64,000 bases of DNA. Origin: Mariniblastus fucicola (GTDB lineage: Bacteria; Planctomycetota; Planctomycetia; Pirellulales; Pirellulaceae). Numbering within the stretch: the stretch's first letter is position 1; each line of letters starts with the position of its first letter. The stretch spans positions 1,178,001 through 1,242,000 of the forward strand of contig NZ_CP042912.1 in assembly GCF_008087665.1 (NCBI RefSeq). Direction: 5' to 3'. A program made the translations under genes and the position numbers. The notes below the pieces were generated by a model. The model did not search any database and had not been told where the DNA came from. It saw only the letters and a list, made by a program, of their open reading frames with translations. This document shows, one piece after another, positions 46,179 to 56,243 of this stretch.

Positions 46179-47258
46179 TTAATGTTGAACTGTTACACGA
46201 CGTGCCGTTTCGTCTTCGTGAGCCTTGACGTTGCCGATCACCATGGCCTCATGTCCGGCCTGCTCCAACATTCGCAAAACCGAATCGGCGTAGTAGGAGC
46301 TCACGATCAGCGTCATGCCGATGCCCATATTAAAGACGCGAAACATCTCGTCGCGATCGACGTTGCCCAGCTGTTGCAGCCAGTCGAAAACGGGATGTGC
46401 CGACCAGGCGTTAGCGTCGATATCGATCGAAATTCCAGGTGGCAGGATTCGAGTAATGTTCTCCTCCAGTCCGCCACCGGTGATGTGAGCGATGCCGTGC
46501 ACGACCTGTTTGACACGATAGTGGTTCAGGACTTTGCGAACGGCTGATGTGTAGATCAAAGTCGGCTGCATCAGCACGTCGCCAATCGTCTGTTCCGGCT
46601 GCGGTTCAAACGGGCTGTCAACATCCAGCTTGGCCACATCGAAAACGATTTTCCGCACGAGGCTGAAGCCGTTTGCGTGAACGCCGTTGGACGCGATTCC
46701 AATCACAACGTCATCGGGAGCAATCGCTTTCCCATCGATCAGATGTTTCTTGTCGACGACTCCAACGCTAAAGCCGGCCAGTTCATAATCGCCAGGTTTG
46801 TAATGGTCCGGCATGATCGCGGTCTCGCCACCGAGTAACGCCGAATCCGAAGTCACGCAACCGTCGCTGATGCCTTTGACCAGCTGCTCCAGCAGGATCG
46901 GATCATCATGCGACATCGCAATGTAATCCAGAAAGAACAGCGGTTCGGCTCCGCAGCAGATTGTGTCGTTAACGCACATCGCCACCAGATCGATTCCGAT
47001 CGTGTCGTGCCGACCGAGTTTCTGGGCGACTTTCAGTTTCGTGCCGACTCCATCAGCGCCAGAAACGAGAATTGGTTGCTCATAGTTTCGACGAAACAGA
47101 TTGCAGTCAAAATCGAGCTGAAACAGACCGGCGAATCCGCCGTCGAGCTGTTTGACTCGCGGCGAGAAAGTGCGATGCATTAGCTTCGGCAGCCGCTTCA
47201 TCGCGTCGTTGTAAACGTCCAGGTCGACGCCTGAATCTTTGTAGGAGACTCCGCTCAT
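46179..47258 (-). CDS. purM: Phosphoribosylformylglycinamidine cyclo-ligase (PurM)
   Basis: 359 residues. Family motifs include [10 protein letters not shown] at the N-terminus, [14 protein letters not shown] (substrate site), [28 protein letters not shown] and [15 protein letters not shown]. It makes 5-aminoimidazole ribotide from FGAM in purine synthesis and acts in the cytoplasm. ATG at 47258 gives the usual PurM N-terminus; an upstream frame adds 21 residues that the family lacks. The PurS-PurL enzyme that makes its substrate is at 52.9-55.9 kb in this window, not in an operon with it. Confidence 0.95.
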   Translation of the reverse strand: MSGVSYKDSGVDLDVYNDAMKRLPKLMHRTFSPRVKQLDGGFAGLFQLDFDCNLFRRNYEQPILVSGADGVGTKLKVAQKLGRHDTIGIDLVAMCVNDTICCGAEPLFFLDYIAMSHDDPILLEQLVKGISDGCVTSDSALLGGETAIMPDHYKPGDYELAGFSVGVVDKKHLIDGKAIAPDDVVIGIASNGVHANGFSLVRKIVFDVAKLDVDSPFEPQPEQTIGDVLMQPTLIYTSAVRKVLNHYRVKQVVHGIAHITGGGLEENITRILPPGISIDIDANAWSAHPVFDWLQQLGNVDRDEMFRVFNMGIGMTLIVSSYYADSVLRMLEQAGHEAMVIGNVKAHEDETARRVTVQH

Positions 47259-47763
47259 AGGTGGTTTCGGGTGTGCGGTTGATGGTCTGAAGTGAACTTT
47301 TACGTGATGGCATCGAGCCAAAAATTATAACGCGAAGTGTGAGCAAGGGACCTGCAGCAATTCGCCAACGCTCCGGATCGGGATGCCCGCTTCGATGGAG
47401 GGTCTGCACCCGTCGCGCGATTCGTCTGTTGCAATCCGTATTGTCGCTGATCCGCGTCTGAGCGGAACGGGGCTGGAAAAATTCCGCTCCAATTTTCGCG
47501 GACGCCGTTGGAATCCCGCAACGGATCATCTCGCAGCACTGTGCCGCAAGCTGTAACGGATCGGCTGAGGTTTACAATTGGAAAACTGTTTCCGATAGAA
47601 TGGCTGGGCTTGATCAGCCCGTTTCTCTCAAGGACTTTGCCTCTCAAACACGAACAATTCCAGATCGGATCGGTAATGCCGCGATTCGGCGGGTAGGGTT
47701 GAATTTACGACTGCCAGATTTTCATTGCGTTGGCGGGATTGTAAAGTTTGAGGATATCGACGA
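47259..47763. other. Intergenic region between divergent purM and glgX
   Basis: 505 bases. No ORF has a good ribosome site, and no tRNA or T-tailed hairpin was seen. Presumably it carries the two promoters and leader sequences. Confidence 0.5.
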
Positions 47764-49848
47764 ATGTTAATGCATATGCGACACACTCAGCCCGAACTTC
47801 AGTTTACCCACATGCTGCCCTACGGCGCCGTCATCGGCGATTCCGGAGTGCAATTCGTCGTCTTCAGCCGCAGCGCTACAGAAATGCGTTTGCTGCTTTA
47901 CGATGACGTCAACGATACCGAGCCTGTCGAGATTCTGAACTTCGATCCGAACCAGAATCGATGGGGAGATATCTGGAGCATCTACGTTCCCGGATTGCAG
48001 CCCGGACAGCTGTATCACTTTCAAGCCACGGGGCCTCATGATCCGGCACGCGGGCTTCGCTTCGACGCCAACGCTCGATTGATCGACCCGTACGCCAAAG
48101 CGCTTGCGGGGACTTTCCAACCTTCAACGGATGGCATCATTCGTCCGCCTAAGTGCGTCGTTGTCGATGACCATTTTGATTGGGCCGGCGATCGCCACCT
48201 GAAGACCGACATTTCCGAAAGCGTCATCTATGAGATGCACGTACGTGGATTTACGAATCATGAATCCAGCGGAGTCGAACATCCCGGTTCCTACCTCGGC
48301 GTGATCGAGAAAATTCCTTATCTGAAATCGCTGGGCGTGACGGCTGTTGAACTGATGCCAGTTCACGAGTTTCCAATTCACGACGTCCAGGGGAACAAGC
48401 TCGAGCGGCCGAACTATTGGGGCTATGACTCGATGGCTTTCTTCGCGCCGCATCGCGGCTACGCGTGGGACAAAACGCCTGGTGCGCAGGTTACCGAGTT
48501 CAAGCAGATGGTGAAAGCGCTTCACGAAGCCGGCATCGAAGTCATCCTCGACGTGGTCTTCAATCACACTTGCGAAGGCAACGAAAACGGCCCGGTATTG
48601 AGCTTCAAGGGGCTCGAAAATCCGGTCTATTACATGTTGGAAAACGACGCTCGCTACTACAAAAACTATTCCGGCTGCGGCAACGCCGTCAACGGAAATC
48701 ATCCGATCGTCCGGGAGATGATTTTTCACTGCTTGCGGCATTGGGTGCACAACTATCACATCGATGGATTCCGTTTCGATTTGGCATCCATTCTCAGTCG
48801 TGATCGCAGCGGAAATCTGGTTCCGAATCCTCCGTTGGTCGAAGCCATCGGCGAAGACCCGCTGTTGGCGGACACGAAAATTATCGCAGAGGCGTGGGAC
48901 GCGGCGGGTGCCTATCAGGTGGGCTCGTTTGGCGACGATCGCTGGGCCGAGTGGAATGGGCGCTATCGCGATGATGCTCGTGGATATTGGCGTGGCGATG
49001 GTGGAACGCGTGGCGCGCTGGCGACTCGTTTGTCCGGATCGGCTGACCTCTATCAGCCTGGCGGCCGTCCTCCGTGTGCGAGTATCAACTTCATCACATC
49101 GCACGATGGCTTCACGATGAACGATCTGGTCAGCTATCGCGAGAAGCATAATCTGGCCAACGGTGAAGACAATCGCGATGGCGACAACAATAACCACAGT
49201 GAAAACTTTGGTGTCGAAGGCCCGACGGATCAGCCGATCATCGACGCTCTTCGATTGCGGCAAATCAAAAACATGCTCTCGACGTTGTTGCTGAGCCAGG
49301 GTGTTCCGATGCTGGTTGCCGGTGACGAGTTCCGGCGAACGCAAAAGGGCAACAATAACGCCTATTGTCAGGACAATGAAATTTCGTGGCTGAACTGGGC
49401 GCTGCAGGAGAAAAACACGGAGCTGATTCGGTTCGTTCGTGCGTTGATTCAATTCCGCAAAAATCAGCCTACCGTTCGGCGGCGAACTTTCCTGACAGGC
49501 GTTCCAAACAGCGTCGGCTGGGCCGATGTAAGCTGGTACAGCGCTCTCGGAACCGCGGTTGACTGGCACTCTTCGGAGCTGCCGATCATCTGTTTGCTTG
49601 CGGCTCCGACTCCGGAGGAAGATCCAACTGGCTGCGGACGCGATGTCCTGTTGATGTTGAATTCCAGCTCCGTCGGATGCCGATTCATGATTCCAGCAAT
49701 CGCTCGCTCGCTGAAGTGGCAGATGTTCATGGACACGTCGCTGACGAGTCCCAAGGATATCTATCCGGATCTCAATGGCCCGCTGTTACCAGAAAGCGGA
49801 AGCTACACGTTGCCGCAAAAGTCGATGGCGGTTTACGTCGCGAACTAA
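47764..49848 (+). CDS. glgX: Glycogen debranching enzyme GlgX-type
   Basis: 694 residues. An N-terminal CBM48-like domain (about 15-130, PYGAVIGDSGVQFVVFS) precedes the GH13_11 barrel. Catalytic residues are nucleophile D339 (DGFRFD), acid/base E376 (IIAEAWD) and D448 (TSHDGF). GNENG and the NYSGCGNAVNGNHP stretch are typical of GlgX/isoamylase. The enzyme cleaves alpha-1,6 branches of glycogen in the cytoplasm. ATG at 47764 or 47773 could be used. No other glycogen gene is in the window. Confidence 0.94.
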   Translation: MLMHMRHTQPELQFTHMLPYGAVIGDSGVQFVVFSRSATEMRLLLYDDVNDTEPVEILNFDPNQNRWGDIWSIYVPGLQPGQLYHFQATGPHDPARGLRFDANARLIDPYAKALAGTFQPSTDGIIRPPKCVVVDDHFDWAGDRHLKTDISESVIYEMHVRGFTNHESSGVEHPGSYLGVIEKIPYLKSLGVTAVELMPVHEFPIHDVQGNKLERPNYWGYDSMAFFAPHRGYAWDKTPGAQVTEFKQMVKALHEAGIEVILDVVFNHTCEGNENGPVLSFKGLENPVYYMLENDARYYKNYSGCGNAVNGNHPIVREMIFHCLRHWVHNYHIDGFRFDLASILSRDRSGNLVPNPPLVEAIGEDPLLADTKIIAEAWDAAGAYQVGSFGDDRWAEWNGRYRDDARGYWRGDGGTRGALATRLSGSADLYQPGGRPPCASINFITSHDGFTMNDLVSYREKHNLANGEDNRDGDNNNHSENFGVEGPTDQPIIDALRLRQIKNMLSTLLLSQGVPMLVAGDEFRRTQKGNNNAYCQDNEISWLNWALQEKNTELIRFVRALIQFRKNQPTVRRRTFLTGVPNSVGWADVSWYSALGTAVDWHSSELPIICLLAAPTPEEDPTGCGRDVLLMLNSSSVGCRFMIPAIARSLKWQMFMDTSLTSPKDIYPDLNGPLLPESGSYTLPQKSMAVYVAN

Positions 49849-49890
49849 TCTGTCCAAACCGTCGCTGACAAACCGTAGAATTGAACTCCT

Positions 49891-50088
49891 TCAGGTGGAA
49901 CGCATCACAATGTTGCAGCTGTTGGTTTCAGCATCAAAGTGTAGTTCTGCGTCGCCTGTTTTCAGCAGTCCGTACACGTCAGAGATCCGTTGTGCGACGT
50001 GGGTGTAGTCCGTTCCGTCTCGTGTTACGAACTCCTCGACGATCGCCCGAAGCGCCTCCGCAGAGACCTGAGTGTGCGGTATTTTCAT
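49891..50088 (-). CDS. YheU/UPF0270 family small protein
   Basis: 65 residues: MKIPHTQVSAEALRAIVEEF is followed by VTRDGTDY and FDAETNSCNIV, the standard YheU pattern. ATG at 50088 gives the family's usual length; an upstream GTG would overlap the floA stop. Function is unknown in all bacteria. It follows floA by seven bases, so the three genes TPR-floA-yheU form one minus-strand operon here, an association I have not seen described. Confidence 0.78.
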   Translation of the reverse strand: MKIPHTQVSAEALRAIVEEFVTRDGTDYTHVAQRISDVYGLLKTGDAELHFDAETNSCNIVMRST

Positions 50089-50095
50089 GCGTTTG

Positions 50096-51133
50096 CTAGG
50101 CACGCAATTGAGAGTCAGGGAATTTCAGAATCGAACCGGGGGCTGTTTCGCTTCCGTCGGTGAGATAAAACTGCCCATCTCTGAAAGCCTGAGCCAATGC
50201 GGATTGGACGCTGGCTTCTGCGCGGACGACTTCCGCTCTTTTCTCCGTCACCAACGCACTCATTTCAGCCAGTCTCGCGCCGGCGTTGGCGCGTCGCATT
50301 TCGGCTCCTGCCCTCGCAACGCGAGTGTCGGCCTCAGCCTGTTCTGTTTGCAGTCGTGCACCGATGTTTCTTCCAACGTCAATCGACGCCACGTCGATCG
50401 AAACGATCTCATAAGCCGTGTTCGATTCGATTCCCTTTTCGAACACCTCCATGGAAATCCGATTAGGCGCTGAAAGGGCCTCGGTGTGCGAATCCATGGA
50501 TCCGACAGTCGAAACGATTCCCTGACCGACACGAGCGACAATGGTTTCTTCGGTCGCACCACCGATCAACTGATCAAGATTCGTCCGGACGGTCACGCGA
50601 ACCTGAATCAATAGCTCGACGCCGTTCTTGGCCACCGCGCTAAGACTGCGAGACGGATTCGAAGAATTTGGATCCGGACAGTCGATAACCTTGGGGAAAA
50701 TACTCGTGCTGACAGCCTCGGACAGGTCTCTGCCTGAAAGATCGATTGCAGCTGCGCGATCAAAGTCCAAATCCAATCCAGCACGGTTTGCAGCGATGAT
50801 GGCAAGGACAACCCGATTGACGTCTCCTCCGGCAAGGTAGTGTGCCTCCAACGCAGACGTGCTTGAGCGGGCGCCTTGCGAGATCGTCAGTCCCGCCTGG
50901 TTTGCCATGACTTGAGCATTGACGATTTGTGAAGCGTTAACGTTTCGCAAGCTCATCCCAATCAGGCTTACAATCGAAACGTCCGTGCCAGACATTTTCG
51001 CCTGAAGCCACAGTCCCCCATACTTTATCGCCAGCAGAACAGCGACCAACAGCATCGCTGATGTGAGCAAAGCAAGCGCGATGGTTAGCCAGTCAGGCAG
51101 GCCAAGGAAACCGACAAGGATGTTCGAAATCAT
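50096..51133 (-). CDS. floA: FloA flotillin-like scaffold protein
   Basis: 345 residues. A hydrophobic N-terminal hairpin (about 15-40) anchors it to the membrane; the SPFH-like region (about 60-220) has QIVNAQVMANQAGLTIS and NRAGLDLDFDRAAAIDLSGRD. A heptad coiled coil rich in A and E (about 240-330, RMA-E and RANAGARLAEMS) follows. This is the UPF0365/FloA family, which organises functional membrane microdomains. It overlaps the TPR gene by ATGA (51130-51133). Confidence 0.92.
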   Translation of the reverse strand: MISNILVGFLGLPDWLTIALALLTSAMLLVAVLLAIKYGGLWLQAKMSGTDVSIVSLIGMSLRNVNASQIVNAQVMANQAGLTISQGARSSTSALEAHYLAGGDVNRVVLAIIAANRAGLDLDFDRAAAIDLSGRDLSEAVSTSIFPKVIDCPDPNSSNPSRSLSAVAKNGVELLIQVRVTVRTNLDQLIGGATEETIVARVGQGIVSTVGSMDSHTEALSAPNRISMEVFEKGIESNTAYEIVSIDVASIDVGRNIGARLQTEQAEADTRVARAGAEMRRANAGARLAEMSALVTEKRAEVVRAEASVQSALAQAFRDGQFYLTDGSETAPGSILKFPDSQLRA

Positions 51134-51519
51134 ACATCGCCGCCGGAAAGGGAATCGTGGGAAGGCAAACTTTCACTGCTCGAAGCACGTGATTCTCTTT
51201 TGATCTTTCGCTGCATTCGGACAAGCTTGTCACTGGCCGATCGCTTGATCTTTGGAAATGATTCGGGCATCGCGAGAATGGCTTTCAAGTCCAAAGTGGC
51301 CTCCTCCGGTTTGTTGGTCGCGGTGTAAGCCAACGCACGATTGAACATGGCCATCGCCAAAACGTCGCGTGGCGTTTCTGACGATGCGATGACGGCAGAG
51401 TAAATGTCGATGGCTTTGTCTGACTGGTTTTTATTTGCCAATGCCATTCCCTTTTCAACTTGAGCCAGTGTTCGACCTCGTGTCGTAAAACTGCTGGTGA
51501 ACCGTTTGATAAAATTCAT
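51130..51519 (-). CDS. Small TPR-like protein upstream of floA
   Basis: 129 residues. Two to three TPR-type helix pairs occur in the middle (KAIDIYSAVIASSETPRD, then MAMFNRALAYTATNKPEEA). The C-terminus is basic, then serine-rich. Its stop overlaps the floA start (ATGA), so it is coupled to FloA and may bind it. No catalytic motif or signal peptide. Confidence 0.75.
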   Translation of the reverse strand: MNFIKRFTSSFTTRGRTLAQVEKGMALANKNQSDKAIDIYSAVIASSETPRDVLAMAMFNRALAYTATNKPEEATLDLKAILAMPESFPKIKRSASDKLVRMQRKIKRESRASSSESLPSHDSLSGGDV

Positions 51520-52136
51520 CGTTAAACCTTTGTCTCAGCAACAGGGTAGCTGTCCGCTCACATCGTCGGTGAGCGAGACTTTGATCGTGGCAGCAGACTC
51601 GCGCGAGACCGGGACGTCAATCAAAACGAGTATTTCAAACCGAAGCCGGCTTACGTGTATCCAGGCGTGTCGAAAAACTGAACCAATGCCTGCAAGAGAA
51701 TCAGGCGCCTGTTGGTTACATTGGAAAGATCGTTGGCTGTGCCCGAAAAGTGTATTCGAACACTGGCGTGCGTCCTCATTGGCAAGATCAAAAGAGCTGT
51801 TCCGTGAAGACATCCAACGACGTCATTGTAGCAGTTGAAGTATCGTCGCACTGCCAAAGCCGGCGATTCCACCGTATTGCAGGCTTTTATTTGAACACTT
51901 CGCCCATTGACTCCGAAAGCGGTTGGGATAGACTTCCAGCGCCTTGCAGCCGATGACGTTTCGGTTTTCCTGCGGCAGCTATTTTCTTTTTTGCTTCGAA
52001 CTTGCTGCTCGCACGCTGGCTACTCTGCTCCTCCGAAGCTTCGCAATCAGAACGTCGATGTTTTCACTGTTGCTGTCTCAGGCGAACTTTCCTGCGGATA
52101 GCATTCTTCTGACCTATCAGGAAGCAGGCCGATTCG
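51520..52136. other. Intergenic region without a recognised gene
   Basis: 617 bases between the TPR-floA operon (minus) and the 150-residue gene (plus). Several short frames (51497-51838 plus, 51535-51813 minus, 51907-52156 plus) lack SD sites and protein-like composition. No repeat or RNA structure was recognised. Confidence 0.5.
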
Positions 52137-52589
52137 ATGACACAACAAACCCTTGAAGCCAGCACCCCGTGCTATCTCTTGAAGCATGGAAGCCAGCCAA
52201 TTTCAGTACCGATCCACCCGGACGATCCGAACGCTAACTGTGTTTGTGTCTACGGGTTTTCGGACAAGCCCGTCTATGACCAGTTCGTAAAAACAGCCAC
52301 GCGTTTGTTGACTCCCTACCCGTTGGTAAAAGGCTATCTCGCCAACCAACTCGCAACCGACAGCATTTCCGCCGACACCATTTCTGAAACTGAAACCGTT
52401 TTGCGGCGGCTGGTGGTTCTTGATGCAACAGATGAATCGCAAACAGTAGTGTTGGCAGCTTCTATGGCTTCGGTTCTGGCGGCACAACAGCAGGGAGCCA
52501 AACGAGTTTCGGTTGAGTATGAACTGACCTTCGATCCGTCAACGAAAAGTTATCGTTTTTCAAATACGGTTGCTGCAGCTGCGAACTGA
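52137..52589 (+). CDS. Soluble protein of unknown function
   Basis: 150 residues, no signal peptide or membrane helix. Sequence features: a Cys-Val-Cys-Val-Tyr segment (about 35-39), DQFVKTATRLLTPYPLVKGY, and an Ala-rich helix (VVLAASMASVLAAQQQGAKR) before a final strand (VSVEYELTFD). ATG at 52137 is preceded by AGGAAG, but about 15 bases away. Not recognised. Composition and codon use look genuine. Confidence 0.6.
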   Translation: MTQQTLEASTPCYLLKHGSQPISVPIHPDDPNANCVCVYGFSDKPVYDQFVKTATRLLTPYPLVKGYLANQLATDSISADTISETETVLRRLVVLDATDESQTVVLAASMASVLAAQQQGAKRVSVEYELTFDPSTKSYRFSNTVAAAAN

Positions 52590-52691
52590 CTGCTGACCGG
52601 CAATGCAATTTGTCACAGATGCATGTGGCAACAAAACGACCGGTACTCGTAAAAAGCTTTTAACCACTATTTTTAATTCAGGAGATCAACG

Positions 52692-52814
52692 ATGGGCGAC
52701 AAAGGCGGAAGCAAAGACAAAGGCAAGAAGGAACAGCAAAAGAAAGCGAGACTGACTCCGAAGGAAAAACGGAAAGCGCAAAAAGAGAAGAAGAACAAAT
52801 CCAATTCGGATTAA
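52692..52814 (+). CDS. Small Lys-rich cytoplasmic protein
   Basis: 40 residues, MGDKGGSKDKGKKEQQKKAR then a Lys/Glu-rich tail. AGGAG seven to eight bases upstream of ATG at 52692 marks a strong start. It matches a very small conserved type (MGDKGGKKDK-like) that I recall from many bacteria with no known function; a role in nucleic acid binding is only suggested by charge. Confidence 0.6.
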   Translation: MGDKGGSKDKGKKEQQKKARLTPKEKRKAQKEKKNKSNSD

Positions 52815-52890
52815 GGTCGTCGCTCAATCATTGCCGTCCACATATGGCAATCGTCGCGGTGAGAATCAGCCTGTCACGCAGCTTACATGA

Positions 52891-55800
52891 CTAGGCCAAG
52901 TCCAACGGTTTCTGCCATGAAGACTTGAGCTTCGAAAGTGGTTCCGAGATCAAAGTCGTGTCGCCGCTGGTGATCGTGACCGAATCTCCATCGGTGACTT
53001 TTCCAAGCCGAACTACTGCGACGTTGTTCATCGCTGACTCGAAATCAGCCTGATTCTCAGGAGTCACCTCCACGACGAATCGACTATTGGACTCCGAGAA
53101 AAGACGAGCCAAATCGACGTTAGCGGCTTCCACTTCGATGCCAGCGACGTCGATTTCTGCTCCCAGACCTCCAGCAAACGCCATCTCGGCAACCGCTGCC
53201 GCAAGGCCGCCTTCACTAAGGTCGTGGCAGCTGCGAATCAATCCGGATTTGATCGCCGCGTGAGTCGCGTTGTACGTTGCGATCGCTCCGTCGATGTCGA
53301 CTTGAGGAACGTTCCCACCAGACGTTTCGGAAACCAGCGACCAATGCGATCCACCAAGCTCATCTTTTGTCAGTCCGATCTGATACAGCAAGTTCCCAGG
53401 CGATTTCAGATCCATCGTCACACAAGTCGCCACGTCGTCGACCTGGCCCATCGCACTGATCAACAGCGTCGACGGAATCGAAATTGTGTGGCGGTCTCCG
53501 TCTTCACCGGTGTAGCTAAACTCGTTATGCAGCGAGTCCTTCCCCGAGATGAACGGAGTCTGAAACTTCACCGACAGATCGCGGCAGGCAAGTGCGGCTC
53601 GAACCAGCGAACCCAGCGTCGCCGGACGATCCGTGTGTCCCCAGCAAAAATTGTCCAGGATCGCAATGCGTTTCGGGTCGGCTCCAACAGCCACACAATT
53701 GCGAATCGCTTCGTCGATCGAACTGGCCGCCATGTGGTAAGGATCGTGGTCGCCAAAGTGTGGGTTCATGCCGTTTCCGATCACCAGTCCGCGGCGCGAA
53801 TCGAGCACGGGTCGCACGACGGCAGCATCGCCAGGTCCATCATTGTCAGCACCGACCAGCGGTTTGATGACCGAGCCGCCCTGGACTTCGTGGTCGTACT
53901 GACGGATCACCCAATGCTTGCTGGCAACGTTCAGTGAACCCAAAATTGAACAGAGGTCTGCACCGAAATCGCGACCAGAACTGTCGAAAGCAAGTTCGGT
54001 TGCAGGTTTTGATTCGTAGATGGCTTCTCGGATCACAGGCGGGCGACCGTCGTGCAGGAACGCCATCGAAACATCGCTGACGACTTCGTCTTTGTACTTC
54101 AGTTTCAGATTGCCAGTCGGTTCGAATCGGCCGATAACCGTGGCTTCAACTGACTCCGCCGCACAGATGGCTTCGAATCGTTTCCAGTTCTCCTCCGGGA
54201 CCGAGAACACCATCCGTTCCTGAGCTTCCGAGATCCAGATTTCGGTATACGAAAGGCCGTCGTACTTCAGTGGGACTTTGTCGAGCCAAACTTCGGCTCC
54301 GATGTCTTCGCCCATCTCCCCAACGGCACTTGAATAACCTCCGGCTCCGCAATCCGTGACCGCCGTGTAGAGCCCTTCGTCGCGGCACTTCAACAGCACG
54401 TCCATCGCCATCTTTTCGGTGATCGCGTTTCCAATTTGAACCGCGCCGCCGGAAGTAATGTCGCTTTCTTCCGTCAGTTCGGCCGAGCTAAACGTCGCGC
54501 CGTGGATTCCATCCCGCCCGGTTTTGCCACCGATGGAAACGATCAGATCATTCGGCTGCGGCTCCTTGAACGACATCTCTTTCGGCAAAATGCCCACATT
54601 GCCGCAGAATACTAGCGGATTGCCAACGTAGCGATCGTCGAAATAAACCGCTCCGTTGACCGTCGGGATGCCCATGCGGTTTCCGTAATCACGAACTCCG
54701 GAGACAACGCCCCGCATGATTCGACGTGGATGCATGACGCCCGGCGGAAGTTCTTCAAACGGCGTATCCGGATCGGCAAAGCAAAACACGTCCGTGTTGC
54801 AAACCGGTTTGGCTCCCATTCCGGTGCCCAGCGTATCGCGGATCACGCCGCCGATGCCCGTGTTGGCTCCACCGTAGGGTTCCAGAGCCGAAGGACGATT
54901 GTGCGTTTCGACTTTGAAAGCCACGTTGTACTGGTCGTCGAATTTGACGATGCCCGCGTTGTCCTTGAACACGCTGACGCACCAGTCATCGTCGCCCAGG
55001 TCTTCGCGGATCTGAACTGTCGCCGCGAAAATGGTCTCCTTGAGCATGTTGTCGAATTCGATCGTGCCGTTTTCGTCCTGATACTTGATGCGGCCGGCGA
55101 GCGTTTTGTGACTGCAGTGTTCGGACCATGTTTGGGCAACCGTTTCCAGCTCGACATCTGTCGGGTCACGATCAAGCGAAACGAAATGGGCCTGAATCGT
55201 TTTCATCTCGACCAGCGAGAGGCTCAGTTGCCATTCTTTGCTGATCGCAACGAGCGCATCGTCGTCAAGCTCGGCAATCTGGACCAGAGTTTTCTTGAAT
55301 TCGTATTCCCGCCCAAGGTCCAGCCGGTCGAGCTGCAATGTGCCTTCGACGATGGTTTCAATCGAGTCGTTGCAGAGCAGTTTTTGAGTCAGCGTTTCGC
55401 GATGGGCGTCGTCGAGCGATGAGATCCAGTATTTCTTCACGGTGCGAACGGCAGAAGCGTCGAAGCCCAGCCCTTTGATCGCCCCGAGTGCACTTTCGGC
55501 TTGCGGGTCAGTGACTCCGGGAAGCGGCATGACATTGATCAGTCGATCGAAGCCGTTTGGAATTTCAGAGAGGACTTCGCTTCCTGCTTTGGCGACGACA
55601 CAGTGCTCAACGACAGGTTCGACCAGCAGCCGGTTTGCGATTTCCTGCGCCTGTTCTTTGGAGATTGAACCCTGGACCAGGAAGGTACGGGCGGCTTTGA
55701 TTTTCAGGTCGGCGGGCAACCCAAGGTCAGCAGCGTCAGCGAGGACGTCTTCGGCGAGTCGGTCCGGGATTCCGTCGGCCGGAAAGAGGTCGATTTGCCA

Positions 55801-55896
55801 GACGGACTGGTCGCCCGGCTGGGCTTCGGATGACGCGTCGGCAGAAGTTGCTGTGGGGACGTTTCGTGTGACAGTTTCAGACACTTGCAAGCTCAA
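52891..55896 (-). CDS. purL: PurS-PurL fusion, phosphoribosylformylglycinamidine synthase
   Basis: 1001 residues. The first 190 hold two PurS-like repeats (about 32-105 and 115-190, the second with [20 protein letters not shown]). The PurL synthetase body (about 210-1000) has [32 protein letters not shown] and [17 protein letters not shown]. There is no C-terminal glutaminase domain, so a separate PurQ should supply ammonia; none is in the window. The usual forms are PurL of about 740 with a separate PurS, or a single chain of about 1300. ATG at 55896; no operon partner on either side. Confidence 0.93.
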   Translation of the reverse strand: MSLQVSETVTRNVPTATSADASSEAQPGDQSVWQIDLFPADGIPDRLAEDVLADAADLGLPADLKIKAARTFLVQGSISKEQAQEIANRLLVEPVVEHCVVAKAGSEVLSEIPNGFDRLINVMPLPGVTDPQAESALGAIKGLGFDASAVRTVKKYWISSLDDAHRETLTQKLLCNDSIETIVEGTLQLDRLDLGREYEFKKTLVQIAELDDDALVAISKEWQLSLSLVEMKTIQAHFVSLDRDPTDVELETVAQTWSEHCSHKTLAGRIKYQDENGTIEFDNMLKETIFAATVQIREDLGDDDWCVSVFKDNAGIVKFDDQYNVAFKVETHNRPSALEPYGGANTGIGGVIRDTLGTGMGAKPVCNTDVFCFADPDTPFEELPPGVMHPRRIMRGVVSGVRDYGNRMGIPTVNGAVYFDDRYVGNPLVFCGNVGILPKEMSFKEPQPNDLIVSIGGKTGRDGIHGATFSSAELTEESDITSGGAVQIGNAITEKMAMDVLLKCRDEGLYTAVTDCGAGGYSSAVGEMGEDIGAEVWLDKVPLKYDGLSYTEIWISEAQERMVFSVPEENWKRFEAICAAESVEATVIGRFEPTGNLKLKYKDEVVSDVSMAFLHDGRPPVIREAIYESKPATELAFDSSGRDFGADLCSILGSLNVASKHWVIRQYDHEVQGGSVIKPLVGADNDGPGDAAVVRPVLDSRRGLVIGNGMNPHFGDHDPYHMAASSIDEAIRNCVAVGADPKRIAILDNFCWGHTDRPATLGSLVRAALACRDLSVKFQTPFISGKDSLHNEFSYTGEDGDRHTISIPSTLLISAMGQVDDVATCVTMDLKSPGNLLYQIGLTKDELGGSHWSLVSETSGGNVPQVDIDGAIATYNATHAAIKSGLIRSCHDLSEGGLAAAVAEMAFAGGLGAEIDVAGIEVEAANVDLARLFSESNSRFVVEVTPENQADFESAMNNVAVVRLGKVTDGDSVTITSGDTTLISEPLSKLKSSWQKPLDLA

Positions 55897-56243
55897 AATG
55901 GAAACAGACGGACCGTTTCGAGCATTCTATCGGCTGTGAAAATGCTTCACAGGGGCAATGTGGTTGAAGGGGTGGAGGGCAATGTGGTTACTGGAGATTG
56001 GATGTCAGTTTGGTGCTGAAGATTGGGTGATGTCGCTTACGGGATTGATTGTCAGATTGGTCAATGAGATTGATTGTTTAACGGCAAGCCGTAGGCGACG
56101 GTGCCAATGGAGTGCGCAGTCGCCTACGGCTTGCCGTTAAACGATGCCAGTGGCGATGCGGTAACAATCCGGATGGCCGTTGAGCCCTATCGAGGCAACG
56201 AGGCGAAAATACTGCCGATGAGAGCCGCAGCCACGGACCAGCT
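55897..56243. other. Repeat-containing intergenic region between purL and glmS
   Basis: 347 bases with a 13-bp direct repeat GGGCAATGTGGTT at 55953-55965 and 55977-55989, and a long inverted repeat at 56076-56142. No ORF of interest. It probably includes the purL promoter and a glmS terminator. Confidence 0.6.
56076..56142. repeat. 24-bp perfect inverted repeat
   Basis: GTTTAACGGCAAGCCGTAGGCGAC (24 bases; positions 56076-56099; listed here in parts: GTTTAACGGCAA and GCCGTAGGCGAC) is repeated inverted at 56119-56142, with a 19-base spacer. It may fold as a hairpin in RNA or be a REP-like/mobile-element end. The core AAGCCGTAGGCGAC recurs, as I recall, in planctomycete intergenic DNA. Confidence 0.75.

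Noticed and set aside
48124-49569. 481-codon open frame on the minus strand
   Set aside because: It lies entirely opposite glgX and is R/V/I-rich, without a domain or SD; it is a shadow of a high-GC gene.
51497-51838. 113-codon plus-strand frame
   Set aside because: It overlaps the TPR gene start and lacks a ribosome site and motifs.
54730-55422. 230-codon plus-strand frame inside purL
   Set aside because: It is antisense to conserved purL motifs, has no ribosome site and no family resemblance.
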